Assembly: GCA_017590115.1 (NCBI GenBank)
Contig: JAGGNK010006471.1
Location: 321,137 to 385,136 of the forward strand
Direction: 5' to 3'
Origin: Montifringilla adamsi
Lineage: Eukaryota > Chordata > Aves > Passeriformes > Passeridae
Length of the DNA: 64,000 nucleotides
In this document: piece by piece, positions 24,601 through 39,600 of the stretch
How the letters are laid out: the number at the start of each line of letters is the position of its first letter
Numbering within the stretch: position 1 is the stretch's first letter
Notes under the pieces: model-generated
Database searches by the model: none
What the model was told of the DNA's origin: nothing
Seen by the model: the letters and a program-made list of their open reading frames with translations, nothing else
Position numbers and translations under genes: made by a program

Positions 24601-27600
24601 ACTGCCTCCTTTACCACCATCAGCATGCTGGTAAGTCTGGACTAAAACATGTAACTATGCAACTATCCAAACATTTCCCAGATAAGACACATCATGTGAA
24701 AATTTCAATATATCAGGCCTTTAGTGTATGAGGCAGCCAAATAATTTGGTGGAAGGAGTGAAAAACTATGACGAAACCTTTTTTCTAAAGTTGCATCTCA
24801 ATGCTGAGTATCTGAGCTCAAGTTCAAAATACTCTTTTTTTTTTTTTTTTTTTTACCAGAGTAAAGATAAACACTCCGTCTGACTATATGGAGCAAAAGT
24901 ATCTATTGAGAGGCTGATCAACCAGGCAGTGAGAGCATTACAACAGAAATAACCGGGACAGAAGGTAGGGCTGGCAAGCAGGAGCCCTGGCTGGTGGGAA
25001 CACAAGGGCAATGTACACAACTGAGATAAGAGAACTTCCTCGAGCACAGGTGTTGTAGGTTAAGAAAGAAGTGCATTTTTCTGGGAGGTTGGGGTCAAAC
25101 CAATCAGTGCTTGGATTCGAATATTAGCACCTGGTTTGGCCACTGAAGGTATGGACCGCCTCTGAGAACACAGTGGGTTAAAAAGAGCAGAGAATGCCCA
25201 GGAAAACTCTCTTGGTCCCGGTCAGTGAAGGAGGTCAGAGCTGCCCTGCCCTGCTGGGGCTGGCTGGGGGAGGGAAGCCTTGCGGCCGGGTGAGGTGGGC
25301 CGGAGCCTTGGGCAGAGGAGGGTGAAGTGAAGGCCTTGCAAGATGGAAGGGTGGAGGAACCCTGAGAGGCATCGGGCCCCTCGCCACACCCCCCGGGAGA
25401 TAGGGAGAGAGAGCCAGTGCCTGTGCTGCCTTGAAATTCGGTATCATGGACTGGCAGCACGGCCGGAGAAGTGGGGGATGCAGTGTGAGAAGGCCTGGCT
25501 GCTGTGGGAGTTCTGGGCAAACAGAGGCGAAGATTTTAACCCCTTTCTAGAATGGAAACCTTACAAATAATGATCCTCCTGAATCAGAACGAGGAGAGAG
25601 AGATGAAGCATGAGGAAATGAGCAGGTGTGATGAAAGTTAGTGCATATGAGAAATGTCTGAAGAAGTGGGAGGAGACGATGGAGTGGCCTTGGGCTGGAC
25701 TCTTTCTTGTATGGCCATAGACAGACCCATGTTTTTCCTGTGACACAGAGACTGCATTTAGGGGGAGGCAATGCTTTGGAGCCAAGAGTGAAGCAGTGGC
25801 GTGAACAGAGATGGCTGAGGAGGGCGTGGGATGCCCTCTGTCTTCTGTGGAGAAGAAGATCTCTGTTCACGAGGCCCCTCGGCCCCAGGGGGTAAATTTG
25901 GAGGGGACTGGTGTCCCGAAGTTGAGAGACTGCTGCTTTTGAAACTGGGTAGAATATCCTTAAACGGGAAACCCTAAAAACTGTCCTGGTCCATGTGCAG
26001 TGGTGAGAGCACTGGACATGGAGGGAAGAAGTCACGAGGGCAGATGTTCTCTGGGCGGTGCCACGAGTGACATGGAAACACAAGAGGTTTCAATTGTGTT
26101 TCTGGAGGAAGCCTATGGTGCAAAGAGGGACTTTTCTCTCCCTGATAGACTTGAAGGTTGATTATTTGAGGAATGATGATAGACTGAAAGTTGATTTATC
26201 TGAAAAATGGTGACGAGATAAAAATCTGAAGTATTATTTCATGCTGTGGAAGAAATGGGGGGGAGGAGGAGGAATGTATTTGGAGGGTTTTCATTCTTAG
26301 CTTTGTGTCTGTTCCTTTTTAGATGTTGTAATTAATAAAGTTTGCTCCCTTTATTCCTAAGTTAGAGCCTGCTTTGCTCTGTTCCTGATCACATCTCACA
26401 GGAGCCACTAGAAAAAGTATATTTTCATGGAAGCACTGGCATTGTGCCAAAGTCAAACCATGACAACAGGCACGCAAGGAAAAACAACGTGCAGCAGAGC
26501 TGCCTTGCTGGGAAAGCTCCCAAGCCTGTGCTGGGCAACGGGCACGGCCGGGTGCTGCTCTCTGGCACGTCCCTGCACCGCTGCTCAGGGAGCAAGCAGG
26601 AGGTGAAGGACAGGGATGTGGACTGAAAACTGCTGGAATAGCTGGCAACTATGGGGGTGCTATCAGTAGCACAAAGTACAGCTGGAAGCAAAGGGAGTCC
26701 AATATCTGCATGCTGGGACACAGTGCACCCTCCCCAAGTTGGAAAAGCTAATACAGCACAGGGTTCAGCTGCCTTCCAAAGTGTCCTGGATGGGTGGGTG
26801 GAATGCGCTGAAGGGAAGCTCAAGCTGTTCAAGAAGGGGAATACAATGTCCTGCATCTGTGATGGAACAACCCCAGGCACGAGCACAGGCTGGCGCTGTC
26901 CAGCTGGGAAGCACGTGGAGGTCCTGCTGCGCCATCCTTTCAAAGGCCTTATGGCAAAAATTCCAACAGTGTCCTCTGCTGCAGTGAGGGGCATATTGCC
27001 AGCAGTGCCAGGGAGGTGGCCCTTCCTCTCCACGCAGCATCCAAAGTCCTGTTCAGGGCTGCCCAGCACAATAAAGCTGGATTTACGATTGATTCATTGA
27101 AACAAGTCCTCTGCAGGCTACAGCAGTCCTTAAGGGTCCTGAGCATCTCTCACACACAGAGAGGCTGAGAGAACTGAGACTGTTCAGCTGGAGAAAGAGA
27201 AGGCTCAGGGAGATCTTGTCAATATCTATCAACACCTGGACTGACTTATATCAATAGCCCAGGCAACTTTAATTTCACACACTACAGTCTGCATCACTTA
27301 TAAGAATTTACTTCTCCCCAAATCCTGGAACTACGAAACAAGTGGAAAATTTCCATTTACAAAATGGAAAAATATACATCCTTTAGTGATCCAAATGATG
27401 CTCTGAGCTTTTTCTGCAGTTATTTTGGGTGAAGGCAAGTCATAAAATATTCATGTAAAACACACAATTTAATTTACCAGTAGAAGAAATGGAGTTGACA
27501 TTCTAAGTGAATTTCCAAGAGAGCAGTTTTTGCTAATGGCAATTACTGCTATGGACTTCGCAATTTACAGGAAACATCCTGCATTTCTTAATATAGAACC

Positions 27601-30600
27601 CTGTACTTAAACACTAAAATATACCAGGCTTCTATACTGAAGTCTGACAGAAGCTCTATTCACCCTTTTTTTACATCTTATCTCTTTCAAAAGAAAGCAA
27701 AAGGTCCTTATCAGAAATTCTTAATTATAAAGGCATGTACAACTGATTGTTTTAATTATTTCTAAAATGAGGACTAAATGTGCCTTCATAAGCACATTGC
27801 ACATTGACATTTTTAGTGAAACTTTTAACTTACATATGATTAGTGACAGAAGCTCCACAGTAGTATGAGGACTAATCCAAGTATTCCATCCTCAGTTCAT
27901 TAGAAACAGAGCAAGTAACAGTCTAAGAATATTGACTACCTGATTAACTGTGACATCAACAGCTGATGGGAATAATCCTGGCTACCACTTTATTGAAATA
28001 TTTTGGGTTTTTTAGAGAAAATATACATGCAACAATAAAAAAATGGCAAGTTATTGCTCACTAACCTCTGCTTCAGCTGCTTGTGATTGCAGGAGCTGTC
28101 GTATACGAAGAATGTCCTTCTCGATTTGTTGAATTCTGGCCACCCTTGACTGAAATGAATGGATTTTCACATTTGATTTTGTTCAAAAACTCCTTTTACT
28201 TACTGTACAGAGTGACAGCATGAAGAGTTCTTGGCAAATGCTGCTGACTACAAAACAAACCTACTTCAGTAGGAACAAGCTGAGGTACTACATGCAGTAA
28301 TTCAAGTGTTCTTTGTAATGAAAGGAATGACTGCAAGCATTCAAAACAGAAAGGAGTAGCTGGGGTTTTAATAACATTGCATACTCGTTTGGATGCAATA
28401 GGTTGTCACACAGCACACATTTAGGTATTTAAAAATGCTTCCCTTAACTTGCACAATATTCCTTCTTTTGAAACGGACATTTTATGCAGATCTTTAGCAA
28501 ATTACTTCACTTTCATCTCAAATATCAGAATTTTACTTGCCTTATAGTGATCTGAGAGATATTTTTATTTGCACACTGTCTTAGAAGGTAGGAGACTGAC
28601 AGATTTCTATTACATTCAGTTGCTATACTGATTTGAGAATTTTGCTTATGCTCAGCCTCGGAGATTTTCCATTCCTACAAATCTTAAAAGAATTTAACAG
28701 GCTAAGTATATATNNNNNNATATATTTTAAAAAAAAAATCTACATTTTGCTTCTTTGGTTTATCTGGGATTTTACAATCATCTCTGAATCAGTCTTTTAC
28801 AGGCATACTGCTACTCATTTCCCACTGCCATCATTCTGTGGTTAGAAAAGGGAATGTTAAGAGACTCCAAATGTAACAGGATACACGTACTCCACACAAA
28901 TTGTAGTGAAGCAGAGGATGCATTATCAGTCTGTAAAACAGTCAGTGTATAACCCTGATAATTAAAAAAATTCACATTATTTGACTTTAAATGTGGGCAG
29001 AAGACCAAACTGATTAAACAGTATTTTTTTGTGCCATGGATAGATTAATAAAATGGATATATTGTTGAAAAAAGTTCTAATGCCTTTACTTGATTAATAT
29101 TTAGAGTGCTATACTAGAAAAGCAGTCTAGTGGACACTGCAAAGATCAGCATTATAACCAACCTTATTTGACTCATTTATAATCTGAAAATGGAAATAAG
29201 ATGAACTTTCAAAAGGTGCTAATGCCAGAAGATGCACATGCAATAGAAACACAATGCTATCTGGAAAATTTAGAAACACAAAAGAAAATGTAACCACAAA
29301 ATATGAATTACTGAAACACACATGAGAAGCAGCTGCAGGGAAAACACCATAAGCATCAACATTTAGTAGAGCTGGAAAGCTGTAACTTTAAGCTATAAAT
29401 TTGATTTGACTTTGTAAAGCAAAGTATTGGAAAACACATAAAAGCTTCAGCGCAGAGGAAAACAGGTAATTTATCCCACCCTTTGCTCCTAGTTCAAGAA
29501 ATTTTTAAGTATCAGAAGGATAATAGAAAAATATTTCTGAGAATATCTATGCACTGCTGACATGATGCATGACTGACAAAGTATGTCTCTCATTGTCCTT
29601 AAAAATTACTTGAATTTTATAGAATTATAGAGTAGGCAGGGTTGGAAGGGACCTTGGAAGGTTATCTACTCCAAACTTCCTGCCAAGTGCAGGAACATCT
29701 TCAAGTAAATCAGGTTGCTGAAAGCCCTGCCTGACCTTGAATGTTTCCAGGGATAGAGCCCCTGCTGCCTCTTGGCAACCTCTCCCAGTGTTTCACCACT
29801 CCCACCACAGAACATTTCTATCTTGTACCTAATCTGAGTCAACTCTCCATTAATTTTAAGCCACTGCTTCGTCTCCTATCACTCTTTCCTGCTACAAAGT
29901 TTCTTACAGGTCCCCTTTCAAGCTCTCAAAAGACACAGGTCTCCCCAAAATTTCCCATAAATTGAATTTCTTTCTGTATAACCAGCAGCGTAGCCAATAA
30001 AGGGCATCAAGAATATCTGAGTATCTTTATATATGCACCTAAACACAAGAAAAAATGTGCAGATGAAAACAATTAAGTACTGTATGATTTGCCAAGTATT
30101 ACTAACTGAGTCCTCCAAAGGGACAGGAATTCTATCCACCCTTTCCAATTTCAGTCCAGAGATTTAAACATCAGATCATTCTTCTAATTAATTTTTTTCT
30201 AGTAGAGGTAAACTGGGGCGTTCCACTAACCAGGACCATACTTTGTACCAAACACTGTAGAACAGAAAAAAGGGATGCATTTCTTGCCACAAAGGGGTGG
30301 AGCCTAATGGCAAATGGGCAAAACAATGGAACAAGCATCAATGTTCGTAACTTTAGAACCTACTTGAGAAATATCACCTTTGATTTCTATTTGTTCATAC
30401 TACATTCCCATTTATTATTATATTTACTTGTAATTTTTAATAACATAAAATAGTTGCAGAAATTAACTTTACATTCGAAGTTATACATTATTTGGCTTTC
30501 ACTGCCCCAGTAACATATCTAACAAAACAAAAATAAAATTCCTCCACACTCACAGTGACAGAAAAATAATCACTATTTAGAAATGAAAATAGGGAATAAC

Positions 30601-33600
30601 ATTTTGTTTTTAAAATGTTGTCTGCCTTTTTTTGTTTGGTTGGGTTTTTTCCCAAAATAAACATATATAATAGACAAATGTATTAATGTCTTGGTATACA
30701 TACAAGACCACCATATAAATGTAACAGTGTTGAAATGTTTATCTGTGTGAAACTCCAGGATCTAAATTTTCTTGTATCTTTAGTGGTCTGCTGTTTTAGC
30801 AAACTTTTAGATATTTTGGGATAAATTCTTCTAAGAATAGTAATTTAATGTAAGATTTTAAGGAACTCTTAACCTCAAAAAACCTAGATCCTTTTTGTTC
30901 TGACTTGAAGGAAAAATAAATTCTATGTGAACATGAATTCAGTCTTAGAATTGAAGTATTTTTAAATACATATTACAGAAATTAAGTTTGCTTCTACTTA
31001 TAAGTAAATATATTGGCTACTTGCTAACTATTGGTTGCTACAGTAGCAACCTTTGAACAAATAAAAAAAGTAAAAATAAAATATAGTTAAGAATGCTTTT
31101 TACCAGGCAAGCACTACTGTGTGAAATTACCGGCTTCAGAGAATAGTTACAAGTTTACAAGTTAGTACAAATCATTAAACTAGCTTAAATAAATTGCCAA
31201 CAGCCTTCTTATCCATCTTTCTGAACAACTGCTGGGCAAGTGCTTGTGAACAATCTTAATAGAAAACATCAACAGCGAGTTGCTGTGGGTTAAGTTGCTT
31301 CAGAAGGACACAAAGCCAAATCATGCCACACAAAAAATGGGAGAAAGCCATTGTTGCAAGGCTCATGAGAAAGGGCAGCTACAGAAAAGTGCAATGACTA
31401 TGTGGGCAACTGCAGGTTACCAGCTCTCTCACAGAATAATCTCTGGGACTCTTAATTCAGAGACGTCTGCAATACCAGCCTTTATGTGGCTGAAATGTTC
31501 CCTCTCTTCAGCGTACATTTTGCGTAGTATTGTGTATCCCAATCAGTTTGGGTGGAAAGAAAATACGGAGCAGAAAGAAAATGGTAAAACTACTAAGTTG
31601 AATATCCTTGCCAAATACAAATGTTTCATTTTGCACATTTAAAGATCACAGTGAAATATGCAGAAATTGCTCTTATGTATTTGTACATCGGTGAGCTTCT
31701 ACACATTTCTGGCACAGGTCCTTGGCAGAACGAAACCAAGGGGAATTACCAATTAAATTCACAAGAAGCACAGGCAGAAGTAGTTACTTTGTATTCAATA
31801 ATCTTTATATAATCACAATAGGCACTGTAATTTCTGCAAGTATGTAAGTGTTACACACATACAGAGAGAGAGAGTGAAACTGCTGTGACAGACCCCATGT
31901 CAAACATGAATTCAGAAACCCATAAAATGTTTCAACATCATCTTGGCAGCGTTCTTCCCCCCACCAAATTTAAAACCCCCAACAATCAGGGAAGAAGCAA
32001 ATTCATGTCAGCTTGATTACTCCCATATAACGATAAAATTATGGCCAAGTTGTGTGCCTGAATAATTTCTTTTGATCCCTGCATGAGTGCATTTAGAATG
32101 CAGCAGCCTAGCCTCTTTAACTTATTTCTATTTAGTTTAATTCACCTTCCTCTAACTTAAGCCTGTCAACAGCAGCAGAAGCTTCCCAGAGTTTTGCTGT
32201 GCAGGACCTCCACTTGGGACAGGCTGACACAAATTGCACAGCTGAATGTGTGGAGGGCATCACCCCTGCTGATAAACCTCGGTAACTGCCCTACAGCTCC
32301 CAGATCAGAGCCAGCGACTCCCCAGACAGACTGAACCTGGGCCTGCCTGAGAACATCAGCCCAGACAAATCCCTGCACAGCCCTGCACACATAACCCGAC
32401 AGCTGCAGGGTTATCTCTTTGGCTAAATGCTTTCAACTGTAGGAATTTTCTGAAAAGTCCTACTAGAATACTCACTTTAAAATTTAAAGCAACTATTCTG
32501 ATTACCTCTTGTAATCAGAACAGCTGCTTTAACTTAAATGTAAAACCAAATTAGAAATGTTTCTCATGTAGCAAAATTTTGTGTTGAGTCAACCTAGTGA
32601 GGGAGATAGAGCCTAGGAAGACTGTACTAAAAATACTGATTATCATTACATTCACCAAAAAACACCCCAAATCTTACTAAGTTGGTTATTTAATACAGCT
32701 AGAAATAAATGGTAATAAATAATTCAAATTGTTGCTTTCCTAGTGTGGAGGATTATTTTTTATAATCTGCAACAAACTGATTATTTAATTTATGATTTGC
32801 ATATGATTGCATTCTGATTTATACTTCCAAATGGGTGGGCCATGTGGCTAGATATGTACATATCCTCATCATGAATGCAAAACAACTCTTAGTGAGAGCA
32901 AACAACTTCCAGATATGTATGTGAATTACATTTTACTTGAACACCTTGTTTCAAAAGATTATCCCCTGATACATCTTTTCTGGCTAAGGAAACTTAAAAA
33001 CCCAGCAAAAAGATGCAAAATAAAGCAGTTGTAAATACACTGGCTTTTCTGAAGCTAAAATGGTAGTAAATTGTAAGGAAATTATCATTAAAAGGAATTT
33101 TCTCTTGGATAAATTGTCTACATCTGCTGCATCAAAAGGATTATTTACAACAGGTAGACGAGGGTACTTTTTGCCGAGCAATTATTTCCTATGTCCTGAT
33201 TCCTATTTGTATGTTTGAAAGGCTAACTAAGTGCTGTGTTTACACAGAGTTTAAAGATACAACTACCAATAATTTAATAAATATGCAGGAAAACCTTTTC
33301 CCTTGCTTTTAACGGTGAAAGACAAACTCTACCTGTGCTCGCTTCTCCATGTCCTGACAAGTGCCCAGTTGTTCTTCCATTGCAGCTCTGATCTGCCTGG
33401 CCTCATACTCCAACTGCCTTCTGGTCATATCTGTTTGCAAGGAGAACTGAAAGAAACAGGGAAGGCATTTTAGCAAATAACATTTATGTAAACAATGCAT
33501 TTCTCAGAACAAAAAGCAGAACTATTACTTTTCTACAAAAAATTTCATAAACAAACAAAACATAGTAATACATTCTTAAGACATGACTGCATTATGAAAA

Positions 33601-36600
33601 ACAAGGACACAACGACGTTCAACCAGCAGACTATACTTAAGTTTTGTCAAATGACTAAATATAATAAATAAGCATTGAGAAAGTATAATTCCTTACAGGA
33701 ATATCTGGCTGCTACCAACAAAACTGTGATGTGTGCCATCTGAATTGGCATTTTCAAAAATATTCAGATGTATTAACATAGTGATGGGTATTCATACTGC
33801 TGCTATTTACCTTATTTCTAACTACCCTGTGAAAAGAGCACAAGTGGTAAAATTCAAGTGCAGCAATGTAGCCTAAGGGAAGACTTTTGAACTAAAAGAA
33901 ATTTTGAGGCAGGAGCAAAGCTCTTCACTGGCTTTGGACAATTACTCAGTCTGTAAATAAATGAGTCTCCAAGAGCAGTCTTTCCAGAAGACTTCACCAA
34001 AGTCAATTCAGAAAGTCAAAACAAGACAATCATCTGCAAGGACCAAATGGGACCTGTCATTTTGCTGTGTCTGGCCTAAGTAGTAATGGATATAAATTGC
34101 TAAAAAAGACCTTTAGTGTAGATGTTAAGTAATGCACTCTAATCCTAAGAGTAGCTAAGTGAATTCGTTATCTATGGAACAGAGGAGACAACTTTAAAAC
34201 CTATGACAGAGTGACACAGATACAGCTGACAGTGCTTTGAGAATGGGTTGCAGTTCCTCAAAATCTTTTTCAGGCCTTCTCCCTTGGTTATGGTACTCTG
34301 CTAAGCTCAGCCATGACTCAGTGTTACTTCTGCCCACTGAAGAAGTGCTTCTGCTGTCTGTTTCCATTTCAAGAAGGTTGACTGATGCTTCATCAGGTGT
34401 GACTCTCAACCACACCTTCCCAACTCTATATGTGAAGGATGCACTGCAGATACATCCATATTGCTGACATCTAACAGGAAATCCTGCATTATGTGGGATA
34501 TCAGACATTTTATTATCCCAGATAATGGTGACTTGACTATAAATAGTTTGGAGGTGCCAAGGTAAAAGCTTACAGCAAACACCTTCATAGGCTATAGAAT
34601 CACTTCACTTGTTGTTATGAAATAACAGCTCTTGTGTACATTGTCATATGCTAATAGTATTCTCAAAACTAGAAAAATCCACCAAACAAAAGAACAGGGG
34701 AGAAGAGAGTTAAGGAAAGTGCAATTAATGTGCCATAATGACTTCTAAACGTTCCTCTGTTTTCACTGACATTGATATGGATATGTATGAATTTTGATGT
34801 GTAAAATTCTATACAAAATTCATTATTTAGACTAAGTTATCATTACATACTGAATGAAAAAAAATTTGGAACTAAAGTGATAGTAGAGAATGCCACCAAA
34901 TTAATAAAATACCAACAGCATTTAAACAGAGACTTTAGCACCGGACACCTCACCAAGCACTCAGAAGATACTTACATTTTCAGTAAGGGGGAGACTATCA
35001 ATCCTTTTAGTTAGGTTCTGAAGCTGGGCATAATACCAGTCCTTTTCTTTCTCTTCCTTCTCAAGCTCCGCAAGCAACAGAGACCTATTAAAAGCAGAAG
35101 GAGGAAGTTTCTCACCATTAACAACTCATTTCCATCCGGAGGTTTGAAGAAGGCACTAAGGAGACATTTGAGTTCAGTTCCCTGGCCCTGGCTAATCAAC
35201 CAATCCGCTCCCCTGTGCTAAGTACTACAGGTCCTCATCTATGAAAGAAAAAAATATACATATGTCTCTAAAAAACCCACTTTGAAATCCAAAGCTAAGA
35301 GAAGTTTTGTGAAAGCAAAACCAGTCATTAGTGGTGTGTTAACTTGTACCCTGCTTCTTTCAAAAATATATTTTGTATAGTGCAATCAGCATTTAAGAAA
35401 ACGTCTGTCAAAGAAACACATACAACCCTCAATCCTGAATTGCTGAATTGAGAATCTTCACCTTTGCACTGTCCTTTTACTCATTTTGTCACCCTTAGCA
35501 AAACTATGGGTAAAGCAGACAAAATAAGCCATTTCTGTGAATGTCTAAAGTATTTTAAACCAGTATTTTCCACCAAATGTTATAGACAAGATACATTTGC
35601 AGCTGTTAAAAACATTTTAAATGGATAACATAGGTACACTGCATACCTGAGCAATAACTGGGAAAGACAAAATGAGTAATATATACAGATTACCAAGGAA
35701 AAAAATTATTCAAATTTTCACATGCTACTTTATTAATCCTTCATTAACTGAATTTTATATAATTCTAAATCTTATGAATATAGCAAAATAATGCTCATGT
35801 CTACAATACTCCCCAAAATATGTACTAAATTTTTTCATCAAAATCTGTCTTGTAGGAATAAACAGAAAAGCCACTCATTCTTTTAAAATACTAGTTTATT
35901 ATTTTCTTTCTAATGCTTTCTGTGAGTACTGTTCTTCCTTCTGATGTTTTAATATTGCTCATTAACAGAAATGACAAAAATCAACACTTAGCCAGAAGAT
36001 AGAAAGCTCCATTCAAGTTTGCCCAGTATTATTTCCCATCCCTTGATTTTTGCATCCCCTTCTGGCTGTGGCAGTTCTGAGCAAGAGCATATGAACCTTT
36101 ATAAAGCACACAAACACATAATGAATAATTATTGTAAGTCATTAAGGAACAGTTACACAGCATACAACAAAAGTACAAATTTCCTCAAGACTATTTTGAT
36201 AATGCATCACAGGCATTATTTGAGAAGGTAATCCATCTTCCACACAAAACAAAGAAGAAAGAATTTTAAAGGTTGTATTTAAAAGAATGTAATTGACTTA
36301 TTTCCTGCTTTAAAAATATTTCAAGCTGATTTTGATGATTTAACATTTATTCCGTATCCTATACAAGTGGCTTGGCCTGCATGCAAATAGAAAATTAAAT
36401 GAGAGGATTCCCTCCCCTTCAATGTGAGACTGGAAAACTACATACATCTAAGAGTGCTAAATGTTTGTAAACATGAACAAAATGACATAAATTTTCAGGC
36501 TTGATCCAAGTCATGTTGAAACAGATTTGTTTTGAGGATGCTATGGTTTACAATAAAAATGACTGAAAAGAAGTAACAAGCAATTACCATAATTTGGCAG

Positions 36601-39600
36601 GTAACTGGAACAGTATCACAGGACAGCAGTAATTCTTCAGTCACAAGGATGTGGCTGGCAGAAATTCCTAAAGTATTTTAGACAGACTGAAGGCAAAACG
36701 AATAGACAGTGCTTGGGAAAAGCTTGTTGAGAAAGCTTTTTTTGCCTTCCATCTGCCCATTCTCTTGCCACACAGCCCTAGTGCCTAATTTCTGGACAGA
36801 GTGGAATTCTGCATAGCTTCTCTTTTTACCACCTTGAGTGCCCAGGCACCAGTTGTGTCCAGGCTGTGAAATAAAATTTGCAAAAGCACAATTAATGCAA
36901 TCCTTATAAAAAGTATTTTTACTTTTGAGGATTTGCAAATGTGTAAGGACTGACTAATTCTGCCTCTGAATGTCAAAGAACTGGTAGCAGAAACCAGAGG
37001 GATTACTTTCAGCTAAGTAAACATGTGATTAAGTTCCTCTTATGAAATGCAGGGTATTCAGTATGTGAGACAGTGTGTCATTCAATCTGTTTTGACATGC
37101 ACAATGGAAGCTGGAAGCAAGAAAACAACTTAGGAACCATCAGTGCTGCATAAACAACATAATGCAAGACCCAGGGGCAACTTGTTTAGTTTAATATTGT
37201 CATTTTGTCTTCTGAAGTGATGCTTCATTTGGGATTTCTGCTCTAGGAGAATTCAGGTTTTAACAGTCTTTAAATTCTCTCAGCACAGAATCTGAAAGGT
37301 TGGTAACTACAGCAGGCTGCACTTCAGTTTCCTTGAAAATAAGCAGCAATAAGCAGCAGTTCTCTGTATATGCGTCTGATAAGCTGTTTCCCACCTTGAA
37401 GTTTACTCTCAGATACTATTCCAACCAGAAGCACAGCTGCTTCTCAGCCTCCTGGAGCTTCTTGGGGTTAGGAGAGGATTTAAAGTAGAAGAGCTGCTAC
37501 TGGTCATGAAAAACAAGATGGAAAAAACCAGTGCAGTTATTTTTATATCCCCAAGATGTTTACATTAGGACTTTTACAGCATCAAAGAAAATTCTCTTCT
37601 GTCATACCCTGTCAAGTTCACTGAGAATTCAGCAAAGCAAATGGAGAAAGCTTTTGGAACTTGACACTATTTTTATGAGTTAACAAAAAGTTTTCAATTT
37701 GAGCTGTTCTTCTGAAGGGTGGGTTTTTCAAAGACTTCTCGTGTGGCACTTTTCAAGCTCCTAACAATAGAGGAAGCTGAATGAATGCAGAAAACTCTTG
37801 ACTTGTTTTGCAAGTATTTTCTGCGTAATTATGTCAATATTATTTCTGGCTAAAAGGGAGAAGGGAAACTATATGCTACTCTACTTGCATTATGCAAATT
37901 ACAACTATAATTAATACTTTCACTTCAATTGGTGGGAGATAAAATAAAATCTTGAAAAACATTGCTGATGCTGTAAAGTTTGAGGTAAGTTTTATCAGCC
38001 AGCCAAAAGGAGAAAGCATAATGGAAGAAAGAAGCCACAAGATAGAAGATGCTCCAAATCAACATTAAAGAAATAAAAAAGGAAATGGCATAAGCCAGAA
38101 GGAATAAAGAAGGCATACAAACATTTTCGTATGAAATATAAATAATATATATAATTTCACAGAAGACTGTCATCTTTAGTGGCCAATTACAAAATTTATA
38201 AAGCTGAGATTATTAAATTTGCTAAATTGCCAAGGGCAAACACAAAAATTAACCTGCAGTGTACTCTGAAAAATTTTGCTGTTGATATAATTATCTTACC
38301 AAGTATACCTGGAAACAGCCAGAGAAAGCAAAAGATATTTCATTATCAGAGTATTCTAAACTGGCAATTTAAAAGCACAGTGCTGCCACTGCCCATTTTT
38401 CTCTTTGTTTTTTTAAACTTTATAATTAGAGGAGAGCCAAGCAAATGAGATATGCGCCAATAATTTAGTCTTTATTCTGGCAGGCAAATCAATTGATAAA
38501 CTGTCTTCCTCTCAGAAGTTTACCTTCAGTCAAGTGGATTGACCCTGACTGGATGCCAGGTACCCACTGAATTGCTGTAAATATTTAAATACATAATTTA
38601 GTCCTCCCACAAACACTGTTGCCCATAAATAACATATATTGTGCCAGTGTGTTAAGATACTGAATGGAAATGGTCTCCTGCTGCATATTTCTCGAAAATG
38701 TTATTTTATTCTAAATTATTTCAGGCTTGTCAAATTCAACAAATTCTTGAAAGTCTGTTTAAGTGCAAAAAACTAAAATTGATTAGCAAATACATAAATT
38801 TAGATACACAAAAATTTAGTAAATATGCCAAACAAGTTCATGCACAAAAAAGAAGTGTTTATTTTTCTTTTAGAAACGGTAGTGATTTTAGATGCACAGC
38901 CCTATACCGCCCCCCCCCCCCCCAGTTTTTTTTCATCTGGGTAACACGGGCTCTTTTCAATNNNNNNNNNNNNNNNNNNNNNNNNNNNNNNNNNNNNNNN
39001 NNNNNNNNCCCCCCCCCCCCCCCCAGTTTTGATTCATCTGGCTACACAGGGCTCTTATCAATGCCCTACATGCTTCTACATGTATCCTGAAACAGCTTAA
39101 AGAAAAGAGCAGTTCTGGATTATCTGTCATTTCACTAATAATGAAGTCAGATGTGATCTCGCCATGCCTCCATACATCCATTTTCTCCACAGCACAAATA
39201 TTTACCCCATCACCTATGACAGTAACAACATCTAAACTGCTCTGAAATTAAAACATCCTCATCCCTTTTCTCCAGTATTATTTGGAACAGGTACTGGTTC
39301 ACTGCTGAAGTTGTCTTCACTGCCAAGAAAAATGTCAAAACTATCACCTCAGAATCCACCAGGATGGGGAACGATCACAGATCATAAATCAGAGGTGCTA
39401 ATCAACTTAAAGAACCCTGGCTGCTTTAAATGCTGCTTGTTCCAAGTGAGAAGGAGTTCACTGGAACCACACTGGAAGTTCCAACTGTGTTTAAAGATTT
39501 TAGCATCATCTGTAGTAAAACACAGCGCCGGAAGAATATAAACAAATGCACAGTTTGTTAAGACAGTAAAAACCAGACACATTAGAATCTTGAAGACTGA

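Larger units (their letters stand above)
20100..28065 (-). other. APC: APC intron between exons 6 and 7 (7966 bp)
   Basis: Holds a 2-copy tandem repeat at 21010-21132, a T20 run at 24835-24854, an LTR-like element at 25051-26398 and a diverged CR1 fragment at about 26790-27245. The remainder is AT-rich without recognisable features. Donor GTTAGT from 28065. Confidence 0.85.
28150..33332 (-). other. APC: APC intron between exons 5 and 6 (5183 bp)
   Basis: Holds a 6-base assembly gap at 28714-28719, a CR1 fragment at 29615-29955, a (GA)n run at 31861-31877, a short GC-rich block at about 32150-32410 of unknown origin, and a 10-bp hairpin near 32490-32515. Otherwise AT-rich. Donor GTAGAG from 33332. 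Confidence 0.85.

Noticed and set aside
24835..24862. T20 followed by TTACCAG-like text resembling a splice acceptor on the plus strand
   Set aside because: The gene is on the minus strand and no downstream exon is seen; it is a homopolymer run.
25104..26083. Open frames of 138 and 178 codons on the minus strand
   Set aside because: They lie inside the LTR-like element and overlap plus-strand frames of similar quality; no domain is visible.
26425..27069. Minus-strand 214-codon open frame, with a 149-codon frame on the other strand
   Set aside because: It overlaps a CR1 relic read on the wrong strand; GC-rich composition lengthens chance frames.
38698..39190. Open frames running through the N gap
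   Set aside because: The translation is drawn through unknown bases and poly-C, so it has no meaning.
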